64,000 nt of DNA from the NCBI GenBank assembly GCA_022393335.1, contig JAJEKB010001077.1, positions 89,015 to 153,014 on the forward strand, given 5' to 3'. Every line of letters starts with the position of its first letter. Within the stretch, counting starts at the first letter, position 1. Of this stretch, positions 52,753 through 64,000 are shown piece after piece. The position numbers and the translations under genes were made by a program. The DNA is from Macrotrachela quadricornifera. Its lineage: Eukaryota > Rotifera > Eurotatoria > Philodinida > Philodinidae. The notes beneath the pieces are model-generated. The model had not been told where the DNA came from, did not search any database, and saw nothing but the letters and a program-made list of their open reading frames with translations.

Positions 52753-53103
52753 ATGAACGATCCATCATCTTCATCTGAAAGTGTTCATCCTGCTGCTTGC
52801 TGTTCATCATCATCAACACCACCAATGCCAATATTAACAACAAATGATTATCTTGATGGTCTTCATTGTGTACATGAAGCACAAAAAGTAAATGCAACAC
52901 CAGAAGAAATTGTATTTAAGTTACGTCTTTATCTTGAAGATAAAGTTGGTGGTAAAAATATTTTACAAACTATTTTAACACTTATACGAACCCAACAAAT
53001 TATTGATTTTAATAATCATAAAGAATTTGAATATTGTACCAGTTTATTACCACTTTTTATGGTACTTATTTGTCTAGAAAATTCGCTTGTTGAACGAAAA
53101 TAA
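52753..53103 (+). CDS. Unknown 116-aa intronless protein
   Basis: A complete frame from ATG (52753) to TAA. The N-terminus is Ser/Pro-rich and disordered (DPSSSSESVHPAACCSSSS). From about residue 30 it is a folded-looking helical region (NATPEEIVFKLRLYLEDKV, NILQTILTLIRTQQIIDF, SLLPLFMVLICLENSLVERK). Codon usage matches genuine exons nearby, and the amphipathic pattern argues against a chance frame. No signal peptide. I do not recognise a family. Confidence 0.65.
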   Translation: MNDPSSSSESVHPAACCSSSSTPPMPILTTNDYLDGLHCVHEAQKVNATPEEIVFKLRLYLEDKVGGKNILQTILTLIRTQQIIDFNNHKEFEYCTSLLPLFMVLICLENSLVERK

Positions 53104-54249
53104 TTAAGAATATTTTACTTGATTATTTTTTTGTCAAAGACACAGTGATTATCTATTCTGTACGATGGTGATTTTTTTTTGTATATTATATTTTCATTAG
53201 AAATATTTCTACTAATAGTATTGAAAATATTTTCGTTTCTTGATTTTCAATAAAATTGATTAAAAGAAATTAAATTAGAAAATTCGAAATAACTAATATT
53301 TGAAATATTACCAAACTTAGCGAAATAGATATTTCAAAATTTGATGTCTAATTGTCATATAAATATCAGCAGATGCACTTACATTTATTAACTATAACTA
53401 ATAGATATTTATATAAATGGTAATGAATATATAATATATTGTTCAAATTTTCATGAAAACATAATTGTTCCAATATGAAGACTTTATTTTAATCGAATCG
53501 ATTTGCTTTTACATTTAAGCACATCTACAACATATTTTACGATAAACATGTATATACTATTTTCTTTGAATTTTTACAGTGGAAGAATCACAATGAATCA
53601 TTTAATATGAATCATGAACATCAGATGGAAAAAAATATACTATTTTTTTGTAATCATTCTTATCTTTTGTGATTCTTGAAAAATTCAAATATATTTGAGA
53701 ATTATCATAAGTCAAACATAATCTATTTTACTCGAAAATTCATCATATTTACTTATTAACTGTAGAGATGATGATTTATATGAACTATGATATTTTCTAC
53801 TATCGAAATATGTTACAATTCATTTGAATCATTAGAAGTACCTTTTCAATTAAGATGTGCATCTGCATTGAAATATTTTAAGAATTTCAGACAATATACT
53901 ATTGCTGCACCTTTCTTACTAATTCGTTTAATAATAATGTTGGTTTTATTTTGTTGATCTTAATCTAAAGACAAATAAAAAATATGATATGAATCTCACA
54001 GATAAATGACAGGTATTGTTATCAATATAGATGTTGTTATTTTGAACTTTTATCAATTTGAATTCTGATTATATTTAATCTTAAACAGAATCAATAAAAA
54101 TTTTCGTTTTCTCACTGTCCTAATTTTTAGATTTTTATAGAATCAAAAAATATACAATGATCATTTAAAAACTTTAACCAATATACATATAGCTAGAATA
54201 GAATTTACAATGAGAAAAAATTGTGTTTATAATACAGTTTAAATCATTT
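53104..54249. other. Convergent intergenic region
   Basis: AT-rich, with no gene or repeat seen between the 116-aa gene and the Gly/Tyr/Pro-rich gene. Confidence 0.5.
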
Positions 54250-55359
54250 TTAGTAATGATGACCATAATTATTATGTGGTGGATAACCAGAACCACCTAC
54301 TCTACCATCACCATTAAGATCCATATGTGTAATCTTTTCCAATTGATTCATTAAGCCACCACCACCACTACCATGATGCGGAGCAGGTCCATATCCAGGT
54401 CCACCGTATTGATTATATTGTGGAGGATAACCACCACCATACTGATTATAATTTGGAGGGACACCAGAACCACCATATGGACCATAATTTGGAGGACATG
54501 GTGCACCACCATATTGATTATATTGTGGAGGATAGCCAGGAGGTCCATGTTGATTGTAAGGTGGAGCATGACCATAACCGCCACCAATACGTCCATCACC
54601 ATTGAGATCCATATGTGTAGCTTTTTCTATTTGATTTACCAAGCCTCCTCCGGCGCCGTGACCACCGGCATATCCCTGACCACCGGCATATCCATGACGG
54701 CCATAACCTATTTTTGAAAGTTAAATAAAATTATTTTATCAATTATAAGTATATTTAAATAAAATTATACCTGAGCCTATTACACCGTCGCCATTTAAAT
54801 CTACACCCAATTTCTTTTCAACTTGTTTTGTTATAAAATCTATTTAAAAGAAAATTCATATAAGTTAGTTTCTAATAATAAAAATCAAAGAAGAAAAATA
54901 GATTTCTGCATCAAAAATAAATTTAGTTCACTTCAAATATTAGTAATATTCAATATATCGCTGTATCTAAAGAAACAAATCTCACTTGTCTACTGTTAAA
55001 CTTCAGAAACTTTGTCAGTTTATTGAAAAAAAGTTAAGAAATGATTACTTTCATGTAAATGATATTTTCATTTGAAAAATATTGTCATTTAGTAACTTAA
55101 TACTCATTTTATTAAATCCGTACAATGACATCATATGTCTCGATCTTGGATATTCTTTTTATTAACATTTACTTAGAACCTTCATCTATAAAACACGACA
55201 ATTTTTTTTCATATCAAACACATTTTAATAGTTTATTGCATTAGACAATTTATTCAGCTAAAGATGAAAATACTACGTGTTACCGTCCTATTTCTCAGTA
55301 CCTCAATATCATTATTTTATAAAAATATAATAAACAAAATGCGATATAAACTTACTCAT
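54250..55359 (-). CDS. Gly/Tyr/Pro-rich protein with three DLNGDG calcium-loop-like repeats
   Basis: Predicted 176-aa protein. Exons in minus order: 55356-55359 (ATG plus one base), 54771-54839, 54250-54707. It consists of three units, each an amphipathic stretch followed by a loop: VEKKLGVDLNGDGVIG, NQIEKATHMDLNGDGRIG and NQLEKITHMDLNGDGRVG. The loops have the D-x-N-x-D-G spacing of EF-hand/dockerin calcium loops but no full EF-hand helix pair. Between units are Gly-rich (GYAGGQGYAGGHGAGGG) and PPxYNQYGG-type repeats (GYPPQYNQYGG). There is no signal peptide. Function unknown; possibly calcium-responsive, structural or phase-separating (inference). The first intron is about 516 bp. Confidence 0.82.
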
Positions 55360-58300
55360 GCTTTTTTTTTGTTGTTTTATGTAATTGAATAACTTAAGAA
55401 TTGTGTACGATAACGGATTGCGTCGTGTTATTTATATCCTTTTCTCGTAGAGCTATGACGAAGTAAATGACAAACTCGTCCCTTCTTCCTACGCAACTAT
55501 TTTTTTCTTCTTTTTTCTGTCGTTTTCTTTTTCTTTCTTTTCTTTTCTGAGTCAACAACATCTTATATAACAAATATAGTATCGACACTCTCGTCAGCCT
55601 TAAACATTATACTGCTATGTGTCTACAACATCGTCCGACTCGAAACCTCCGTCAATATCTTTTCTTTTCTTTGATATATTTAACAGAAAAAAAAATACAC
55701 TAAATGATGCCGTCAGACAAAAAAAATGAATAATAAGTATCGTCACAGAATGTTTTGTACGTCAGACTATAGAGTAAAGTGACCTCCATTGACTTGTATT
55801 GTGATTCAGAAAAAGAATTTCAATATATTTTTAGAAAATGTTCAATTAATCACTTTGATCTGACGTATTAATTCATCTATGATTTATTGACATCTATCGG
55901 ATATAAATTTCTTATTAATCTAGTTCAAATTTCCAAAAAAATATTGACTTTTATCCAAAATAAATACGAATATGTTTGACAATTTTTGAATGTAAAGCAT
56001 AAAAGACATGTTAGCAACGCACATGTTTTCATTGATTGTTTTAGAAATTCTGAAGAAAAAAAGTGAACTATTTTTTTTTACTTTTTTTCAAGATGAAAAA
56101 TTACAAGACTAATACGATTTGTGAGCCCGATATTTTTTCAATTAAGAGTGGCAATCTTTTTCTTCTTTTAATTAATAATAGAAAAAATTATTATATTGAT
56201 AAACATCCTTATAAAAATAACTCAATAAATTTGTTTTATTTATTTTTAATCATAAACAGAAGATATGGTTTTGCTACTATAATTAATTGAAGCAATGTCA
56301 TTGTTTCATGATAAATCTTTTCTTCAAAGTTTATATCTGTTAGCGTCCATGGATGTAACCGCATGCCGCTGACTCATATAAATCTCTTTTGTATTCTTCC
56401 TGTCGAATATGTGTTGCCCTAGTGACTATGCATATATACATATATACATATATCTTTTCTTTCTTTTCTGTGGAATATGTATTGTTTTATTGATCCTCAT
56501 TAGACCTTGATGACCTTTTGTTGCGTCATTCTATTTTTTCTATTATATGTTTGTATTTCTTCGAGTTTATGACTTTTTTCAGTTCAAATTGAATTTTGAA
56601 AAAAATAATCCTCCAGTTTTACTAAAGTAGAGAGACTAGAGGGACTAAGAAATAGTTGTATATTTCCAATAGAACGTATCTACTTCACATACCAACACGT
56701 AGAACAGAATTTGACAAAACAAGTTAGTACCCCTTTTTATAAGGTACATGAGGGACTAAGGGGACCACTGCTTTATGAAGTTGGTATATGCTGTCCTCAC
56801 TTTATACTGATATTCTTCACCATTATCATCGTCATCAATAGTACCATCACAATCCTTTAGTTCCTTAGTCCGCTTTAATCCCCTTTAGTCCCCTTAGTCC
56901 CTTATTTCAATTTGAAATCAAATACATTTTTTTTTGGTTTAAATTTAGATTGAAATCAAATACCCTATTGTATGATTCCTTCCTTGATATGCATATATGC
57001 ACATTTATATATATATACACTCGTAGTCTGTCTCTTGTCTTTGGTCTTTTTGTTTTACATTTTCCTCATCGTTATTATTTTTCGTCTTTACTATTTGTGG
57101 TCTTTATTGATTTACATCAATAAAACATTCAATGAAAATCAGTATCTTCTAATATATTATATTATCAATATACAGTAGGCATTTTTATTCAGTTCTTCTG
57201 TAGAGTAGCAGGCTAAGATCCTAGATATTACATTTCACCCAACGTCTATAACGGAAGTTGAAGTCATCGGTTGCATTTCCGAAACGAGAACCTCACAATA
57301 CCATTATCTATTTGAGATCAATCTTTCTTATATCGAATAGGAGCTTTATATGATACTAGCAGCGTAAAACCATGCCAATATACTTGAAATATTGAGTTTG
57401 TTAGGTTATAATCATTCTAAACAGATGCGAGGTGCTGTCCGACACCATGGTTTAGCATCAAAGACTAAAAATATTTTATCGCGTAGTCTCATCTCATAAA
57501 ATTGTATCATATTCAATTTATCAATAGAACAGCAACAATCATATGCTCGAAAATACCTGTGTAGAAATAATATAATTTCATTTCTTTTTTGTAATATGAA
57601 GGATTTTCAATAGATTGAACATCAAGAAATTTCATTATAATAATGATTCAACTTCCAGTATGCTGAAAAACTGATCTGATTTGAGAACTTTCAAACTTTT
57701 TGTGCACAAACTAAGTATTACCAACTATGTATTCTTTCGATAGATCAGTTTTTATACTCCCGGTAAATGATATCATTCATAGATGAAAGTCGATAAACTG
57801 CAATAATAAATAGTTTCAAATACCGAAACTATGGTTTTAGTTTTTACTGAACGTCTGCATATAAAATTTCATTAAGAGTAAAATATAGACTTGATTAACT
57901 TTGTATTTCATTCATATATGTATAACATAGTAGGAACAGATTCATCTGATAATAAATCATCAGCAATCTATGTACAATGTTCTTTAGATATGAATACTTT
58001 CGATCAAAGATTGATACTATCAAATATATGATAGAGTAGTCCCACTATTTTTTCTGATAGCATCACACAGAACCAAGAGAGGGAAAGATTTATGTCCGAT
58101 AGTGTAGATATGTAGTTTTTTAAATTGTGAAAATTAATTGAAAGTAGTTAGACTATCTAATATAAATTAATTTATATTTATTAAGTATCATGACATTAAT
58201 ACCTACTCAATTTCAATTAAATGATCAAAAACCAATTTTACTAAACTTATGAGCACAGATCATGCTTGACGATTTCAAAATATCAACTGCTAATATTAAC

Positions 58301-60949
58301 GATAGGATTCATTTTTATCCTTTCGTATGCCATAGAAAAGGTCTTGCTATAGATGACGAAAGCAATTTTGATAAAAAGAAGATATTAATTAAATCGGAAA
58401 TGACAATTTTTAAATAAAAATTGATGCAGAAGTATTTTCAATCAAATTTTATTTTAAAGAGTATTTCAGATCTTATTCAATCATTTTCAACCTCGTAACT
58501 AAGACAAAGTCAATAATACAATAATGATAAATATTGACATTTTGACATGAATATCATAAACAAAATAACAGAATAATTTTAGCTTAAAGCCATTTGTACC
58601 TAAATATATATTACATCAATATAAATAAATATTGATTCAATATCATGATGAAATAAAATCATGATCCCAATCATATACCTAATATATCAATATAGTTATA
58701 TGTTCCACTATAATACTAATATATGAAATAAATGTTTGTATCTTGAGATTTAATCAAAATTTGAATAAAAATTTATCATTATTCCATTATTGATTTTGTT
58801 TTGATTATTACATTGAAAATGATTGAATAAGATCGAAAATTCTCGTTTAAAATAAAATGTATTCAGAAATATTATTGTATTAATTTTTATTTAAATTTTG
58901 ACTCAATTTCAAAATATAAATATATGTTTCATAAAAGTTATAAAATGCAAATCGATTGAAGATAAGATAGTAAACGAATAATTATAATTGTCATCATAGT
59001 TATATTAATTTACTTCGTTCATTTCAAAGAAAAACTGGCAGACTGATCAGACAACTGTGAGGTATGTCGTAGATGGCTAACTATAAGAGGGCTTATTTCC
59101 AAATAAGATTTGAGAATCAGTTATCTGGTTTAGATCATATGCTATTTTGAATACTTATTCAGTTTTTAATTCACTGCAGAAGAAAGATTTATATCTTGCC
59201 CATTGAATCGAGATTGCATGAAAAACGATCTCCTTATCACCAATCAATCTATTTGCTTATTTTCCAAACGTCACACTACAATTTACTTCTTACTAAGCCG
59301 GTGGATACCACATTACTGTAGAACAGTCGTAATCATGGACTTGTCCATGTAAAGACTCCTATTCACAAAAAGATTTCATATTAATCACTCATTTTAAGAG
59401 AGATTTGGTTATATACGTTGCACATTATGGAGTAAAAATTTTGGATAATCATTTTGATCAACATAAACGGTTAAATGAATATTAAATAGCAGGAATTGGT
59501 TCATCTACGACACTTATAGAAAATAAAATATTATGAAAAAAAAATTACGTGTAAACTGATCAATTATAATGACCATTGAAACAGTTTTCTTTATGTACTG
59601 TATTTACTTTGAAGCTAGATCTTTCAACTGCAAAATGTTTCAACGATGAGAAGACAAATATAAACAGCTCTTATCAAATTTATTTTGAGAATATGTCAAG
59701 CTTGATATACATATTTGATTGTGATTTTTCTAGATGACGAATTGTAATTTTAAATATGTTTGATAAGAGAAATCAATCGATTAACAATATTTTAGCTCTT
59801 CAATACAAAGAAAAATAGTACAATAAATTTTGCCATGTTTTTTAAACGCCTATAAAAACTACACGAAATAATCATACATTTATGAGAAAAAACTGAAATA
59901 CAATATGGCTTACCATACCTTAATAATTTTACTATTTCATGTATTGAGATGTTCAATTAGTGTATCAAGAAAAAAGAGATATCTAACATTGATTGAACTT
60001 TCGGAGTAATCATTTATAGCGCTTATATGATCAAGGATTAGAAAGATACTTATGACAAAAATAAAACTTACTACACGTTAAATTTAACTTTCTAAAATGC
60101 CATTCAATAAAATTATACTTTCTAATATTAAAATCACATTTATAGATAGAATTAACTTCATCATAAGACAGATAGTATCAGTATAGATTAAGAGACAAAC
60201 TGTATGTAACGTGGATCTAAGAGATGAAAAAGAAAAGTAATAATGAAGAACAATATTCATCAATTTGAATAGAAAAATACAATAGTTTAGATATTGAGCT
60301 GGTGTATTTTGTAACAAACTTATCATATTTAAGAAGACAGAATAAATTCATTTTTCTTTAAAATAGCCTGAACTAACAATTTTGGTATGATATTTACTGA
60401 CGAATTATTTTTGCCGCTTCGTTTATAACATTGATAGATTACACACGGATTTCGGTTGCGGTAATATATGCTTCAGTTCACTAAGATCAAATGTATCAGC
60501 AAATTATGAATATGGTAGGTGAATTCTCCAGAGATGGATGATATGTAAGTCTGCAGGTGAAAGAATGTCGTTGGCTCTTCGTTAAGAAGGATGAAGGAAG
60601 AATAGAAACATGTTTTTCTATGTCAAATATAATATAGATTCAAAGAATCCCATTTCATCAATAAAAAAAACAAATTTTATAGAAGTAAAATATGTATAAA
60701 TGCATGTATGATTTCTAAATTATAAAGATCGAGTGTCGACTGCATCCATAGAAACATTTTCTATACCATCGTATGGTAAAAATATCGTCAGTTAAAAATA
60801 CATGAAATTTCTTTTAAGAGATTCAACACAATATTAGCAGATAATATACATCATTATTTCAAATACTAAAAATACTAAAAATAGATATCAATTTTACTTA
60901 TGAAATATTAAGTGCAAAATTTTAGAAAAATGTGATTTTATTTATTAAA
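55360..60949. other. Long gene-poor region
   Basis: AT-rich non-coding DNA with one notable repeat block at 56581-56970. Frames at 56063-56290, 56972-57178 and 60084-60326 lack motifs. The right end is the 3' flank of VWA8. Confidence 0.45.
56581..56970. repeat. Inverted GGGACTAAG/CTTAGTCCC repeat block
   Basis: The left side has GAGGGACTAAG (about 56639) and GAGGGACTAAGGGGACC (about 56750). The right side has TTAGTCCGCTTTAATCCCC and TTTAGTCCCCTTAGTCCC (56865-56911), the reverse complement of the same unit in tandem. Flanking TTCAAATTGAA near 56583 and CAATTTGAAAT near 56908 also pair, and TTGAAATCAAATAC occurs directly at about 56911 and 56950. It looks like a small foldback or minisatellite. 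Confidence 0.65.
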
Positions 60950-63900
60950 TTAATGCAAAACATCAGAAGTAAATATAGTCTTTAATACTTTCGGTATTTG
61001 ACTTGTTTCTAGACAGACAAAACCTTTTCCTGATGGTAAATTTTGTTGTAATTGTACTGCTTGTTGTCCTAATGATCCAATAAACATTGCAAAACATTGG
61101 ACATTCTCATTTGATTGCAACATTTTTCCAAAAACTTTCGGTGATAAACCATATCGATCAAAATTTGCATCTGATATAACAATAACAAAACGTTCATCAA
61201 CAGTATCATCTGGTTCTGCTTGTAATGCATCAATAGCGGTTTTTAAAGCTGGTAATGTATTATCACCAGAACTACAAAACATTGTATGAGTATACATAAG
61301 TTTTAATAATTTTAATCGTTCTTTATTATTTTTTGGTGGTTCATTTTTTCGTACAAGATTAATTGAATGTTCATCACCTGAATGACCAACAATATCATAA
61401 ACAAATTTATGTTCAAAACCAGCTAAAGATTCAAGAAACATCAATACACATTCACATTGACGTTCTAAACGATTATCAACACCATTAAAACGATACATTG
61501 ATGCAGATAGATCAACTACTAAACGAAGTCGTTTAGCTTTTGTTTGTGGACTACCAGGTTCAGGTGGAACATCAGCACGATATTTATAAATAGATTTTTC
61601 ACCAATAATACCTTCAATTAATTTTCTTTCATCCCAATCACCAGTAGTACGATGACGCTAAAAGACAAAAAAAAATTAAATAAATATATTTCAATAGAAA
61701 ACAAAATATCTAAAATAATTTACCACCCATTGACGATCGTGCGATTTTGCTTCTAATGATTCAATAATTGAACGAAGCATTTTAATTTCACTGGAAATTT
61801 TATTTAAATATTTTTCATAAACTTCATGCTCATACTCTGACATTTCAATTTCTTTTAAACGTTCTTTAAAAACTTTTTGACCTAATTCTCTTGCTGCCTT
61901 TCGAATATGTTCAGGTACTGCTGCTTTCACATCATCAGGCACTTGATAGACTTGATGACCACTATCCAATCGATATGGTCCTCCAATACCACCAAGACCT
62001 AAAAAATAAATAAATATATATATATATATATATATAAATCTTCGTAAACACACCGGCAGTATCTCGACCACCACTTCCACCAGCCCATTGATTTCCACCT
62101 ACATGTGGATTATTTTCTGGATCAATTTTTCCATGTTTAGGTCCACTTAAATCAGTCTTTCCATCTTTTAAATATTCAATATCAAGACTATGTTCTCCTG
62201 ATCGAGCAGTTTGTTTACTCCAAGCATCTAATGAAATTTGTAAATGACTTGGTATTATTTCCCAATGATGAATATTAGCACGAGCATCAATAGTTACTAA
62301 TGAACCATCATTACATTGAGCAGCAATAATACCAGAACCAGATTTAGTTAACATATGCCATTCATGTTGAGATGTTGATGAACGAGTATTTTGTTCTTGT
62401 GAACGTTGAATTGGAATATAAGTTACTAATTGACGATTTAAATCTATTAATTCAATATAACTAAGAATAGATGCATCAGGAATATTAGTTTTTATTCTTA
62501 AAAATAAAGAGATAAATTATTTTAAGAAATATAATTATTAAACATACGCAAATTTTTTATCAATTTCATTTTTTCCATAAAATGAAATAATCAATGAATG
62601 TTGTTTATTAATAAATGTTTGTAAACGTCGTTTTTCATACATTTCTTGTGGTGGTACATCACCGGATAATATTGCTTTCGAACGTTTAAATCGTTCAACA
62701 GTAAGATTATTATTTGTATTTGAAATTATTTTTGCTAAATAATCATTTGAACTTGAAAACCATAATGAATTTTCATTTAAATTTCCACCACTATTAGCTA
62801 ATCCGATTGTATCAAGATTATGTTGAATCATTGATATAATAGGTTTTTCTTCATTATTTATATTAAAAAAATACGACGATGAAGATTGTTGAACATGATC
62901 AGTGAGTATCCATTGATCACCAAATGGAATAACATAACGAATAGAAAATGGAAGTTTTATTTGATGTGTTTTATTTTTAATAAAATCAATAATATGAATT
63001 GAGTTATGATTAAACGTATACTGAAGAAGTTGACCATTCGTTGGATTATATGCAGATCGTGATATAGATGAAGTGCGTTGAGAAAGCATTTCATTAAATT
63101 TACGAGTAATTGTTTGTGTTAATAGAGAAGATGATGAAATAGTTGATTGAATAAGAGAACTTTGACCATCATTTAAATTAACTAATACCCATGTTTGACT
63201 AGCTATATCACCAACAACAACTTGTTTTTCATTTCCAGGTATTAGACAAAGCTAAAATAGGAAATGAACTTAAATTAAAAAGTTAATATAAACTATTATA
63301 TTTACTTGATAATTTGGTGTTGTAAATCGATTTATATTGTTAATAAATATTGAATTTAAATCAAATTTTTTTGCTTGATTTTCACCTAATTTAAAAGACC
63401 ATAATGAAAGTGGATTACCTGTTAATACAAGTACAATATTCTTCTCTTTTAAAACATTTAGATCATGTACATAAGTTGTTTCATCTAATGGTAATCGATA
63501 TTTATAAACTAATTCTGAAAAATTTTCTGTTCTTGAATCATTTCTATTAATTGATTTAATCATTTTTATTGTTTGTTTATTTGATTTTTCACTTAAATTA
63601 ATCGATGATGATTGTTCAATATTTCCATCATCTATCATCTTTATTGACCATATTTCTTGATTAGAAATAAGTTTTAATGGATGACTTATAGCTAAATTAA
63701 CACTTCGATTTTGAATATGGAATGGTATTCCATAACGTTGAAGAATTGATCGTATACGATCAATAATATCTGTATTATAATTATCTAAATCAAATACATT
63801 TCGAACAATCTCAGGTAATGAATCATTTGGAAACATATTTAAATGTTTAACAATTGAAACAAGTTCACGTAAACTATATGGATATGAAATAATACCATCA

Positions 63901-64000
63901 ATTGATAATTGACGTAATTCAGTAAATACATCAACTAATTGTTCAAGTTTTTTACGTTCAATATTTGGACCAAAATTTTGTAAAAGAATTATTTCACTTT
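60950..64000 (-). CDS. VWA8: von Willebrand factor A domain-containing protein 8 (VWA8), C-terminal part
   Basis: 3' portion of VWA8, a mitochondrial AAA+/VWA ATPase-like protein; the 5' part lies beyond the window. Exons in minus order: >64000-63306, 63251-62548, 62496-62054, 61998-61724, 61657-60950. The first visible exon has the family's LRELVSIVKHLNMFP, VRNVFDLDNYN and RYGIPFHIQ. Exon 4 has GLGGIGGPYRLDSGH and VPEHIRKAARELGQK. The last exon carries the VWA domain with MIDAS DLSAS (LRLVVDLSASMYRF), the SGDNTLPAL block and VISDANFDRYGLSP, then ends at the stop codon 60950-60952. The AAA+ ATPase domains are not visible here. The 55-bp intron 61999-62053 is almost entirely A/T with a TA run. 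Confidence 0.95.
62013..62036. repeat. (TA)n microsatellite inside a VWA8 intron
   Basis: A TA dinucleotide run that fills much of the short intron 61999-62053. Confidence 0.9.

Overview
The window is an AT-rich (by eye about 70% A+T) stretch of an animal nuclear genome. Genes have many GT-AG introns, mostly 50-70 bp. The products are animal-type: a muscle-type Ig-repeat protein, Rab39, nucleobindin, protein phosphatase 1, a CIN85/CD2AP adaptor, a class A GPCR and VWA8. Compact introns, AT richness, the GPCR style and acceptor-like sites directly upstream of several start codons suggest a rotifer, most likely a bdelloid such as Adineta or Rotaria. That is inference; no species marker is present. 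There is one 10-base N gap at 35691-35700. I found no rRNA, tRNA or CRISPR array.

Layout: 966-4099 (+) Ig-repeat protein, 13 exons. 4625-5758 (-) GT31 glycosyltransferase. 6863-7282 (-) possible small membrane-anchored protein. 7283-13165 gene-poor, with a foldback element at about 10560-11133. 13166-14104 (+) Rab39-like GTPase. 15700-19735 (-) secreted or membrane Cys-rich protein, 12 exons, DUF7042/7043/7044/7045 type. 23105-24182 and 24923-25612 (-) two tandem secreted antistasin-like/Kunitz proteins, one with an inserted bacterial-type YbaY/YscW domain. 26665-28323 (+) nucleobindin. About 28750-30200 (+) decayed LINE. 30837-31808 (-) intronless arginase. 33775-35157 (-) GPCR, head to head with PP1 at 35925-37871 (+). 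39070-39207 a 138-bp palindrome. 41594-44546 (-) CIN85/CD2AP-like adaptor. 44547-51461 gene-poor. 51462-52166 (-) two-TM protein. 52753-53103 (+) unknown 116-aa protein. 54250-55359 (-) Gly/Tyr/Pro-rich protein with three DLNGDG motifs. 55360-60949 gene-poor. 60950-64000+ (-) 3' part of VWA8.

Eukaryotic neighbours here are not operonic and I see no shared pathway, except the tandem inhibitor pair, which arose by duplication. I assembled the gene models by hand from splice sites. Frame is preserved across every junction in the complete models, and each ends at a stop. The strongest novelty is the tandem pair: exons 1, antistasin and Kunitz have identical lengths (58, 164 and 167 nt) in both genes. 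The only structural difference is one symmetric phase-1 exon of 336 nt that encodes a whole YbaY-like domain.
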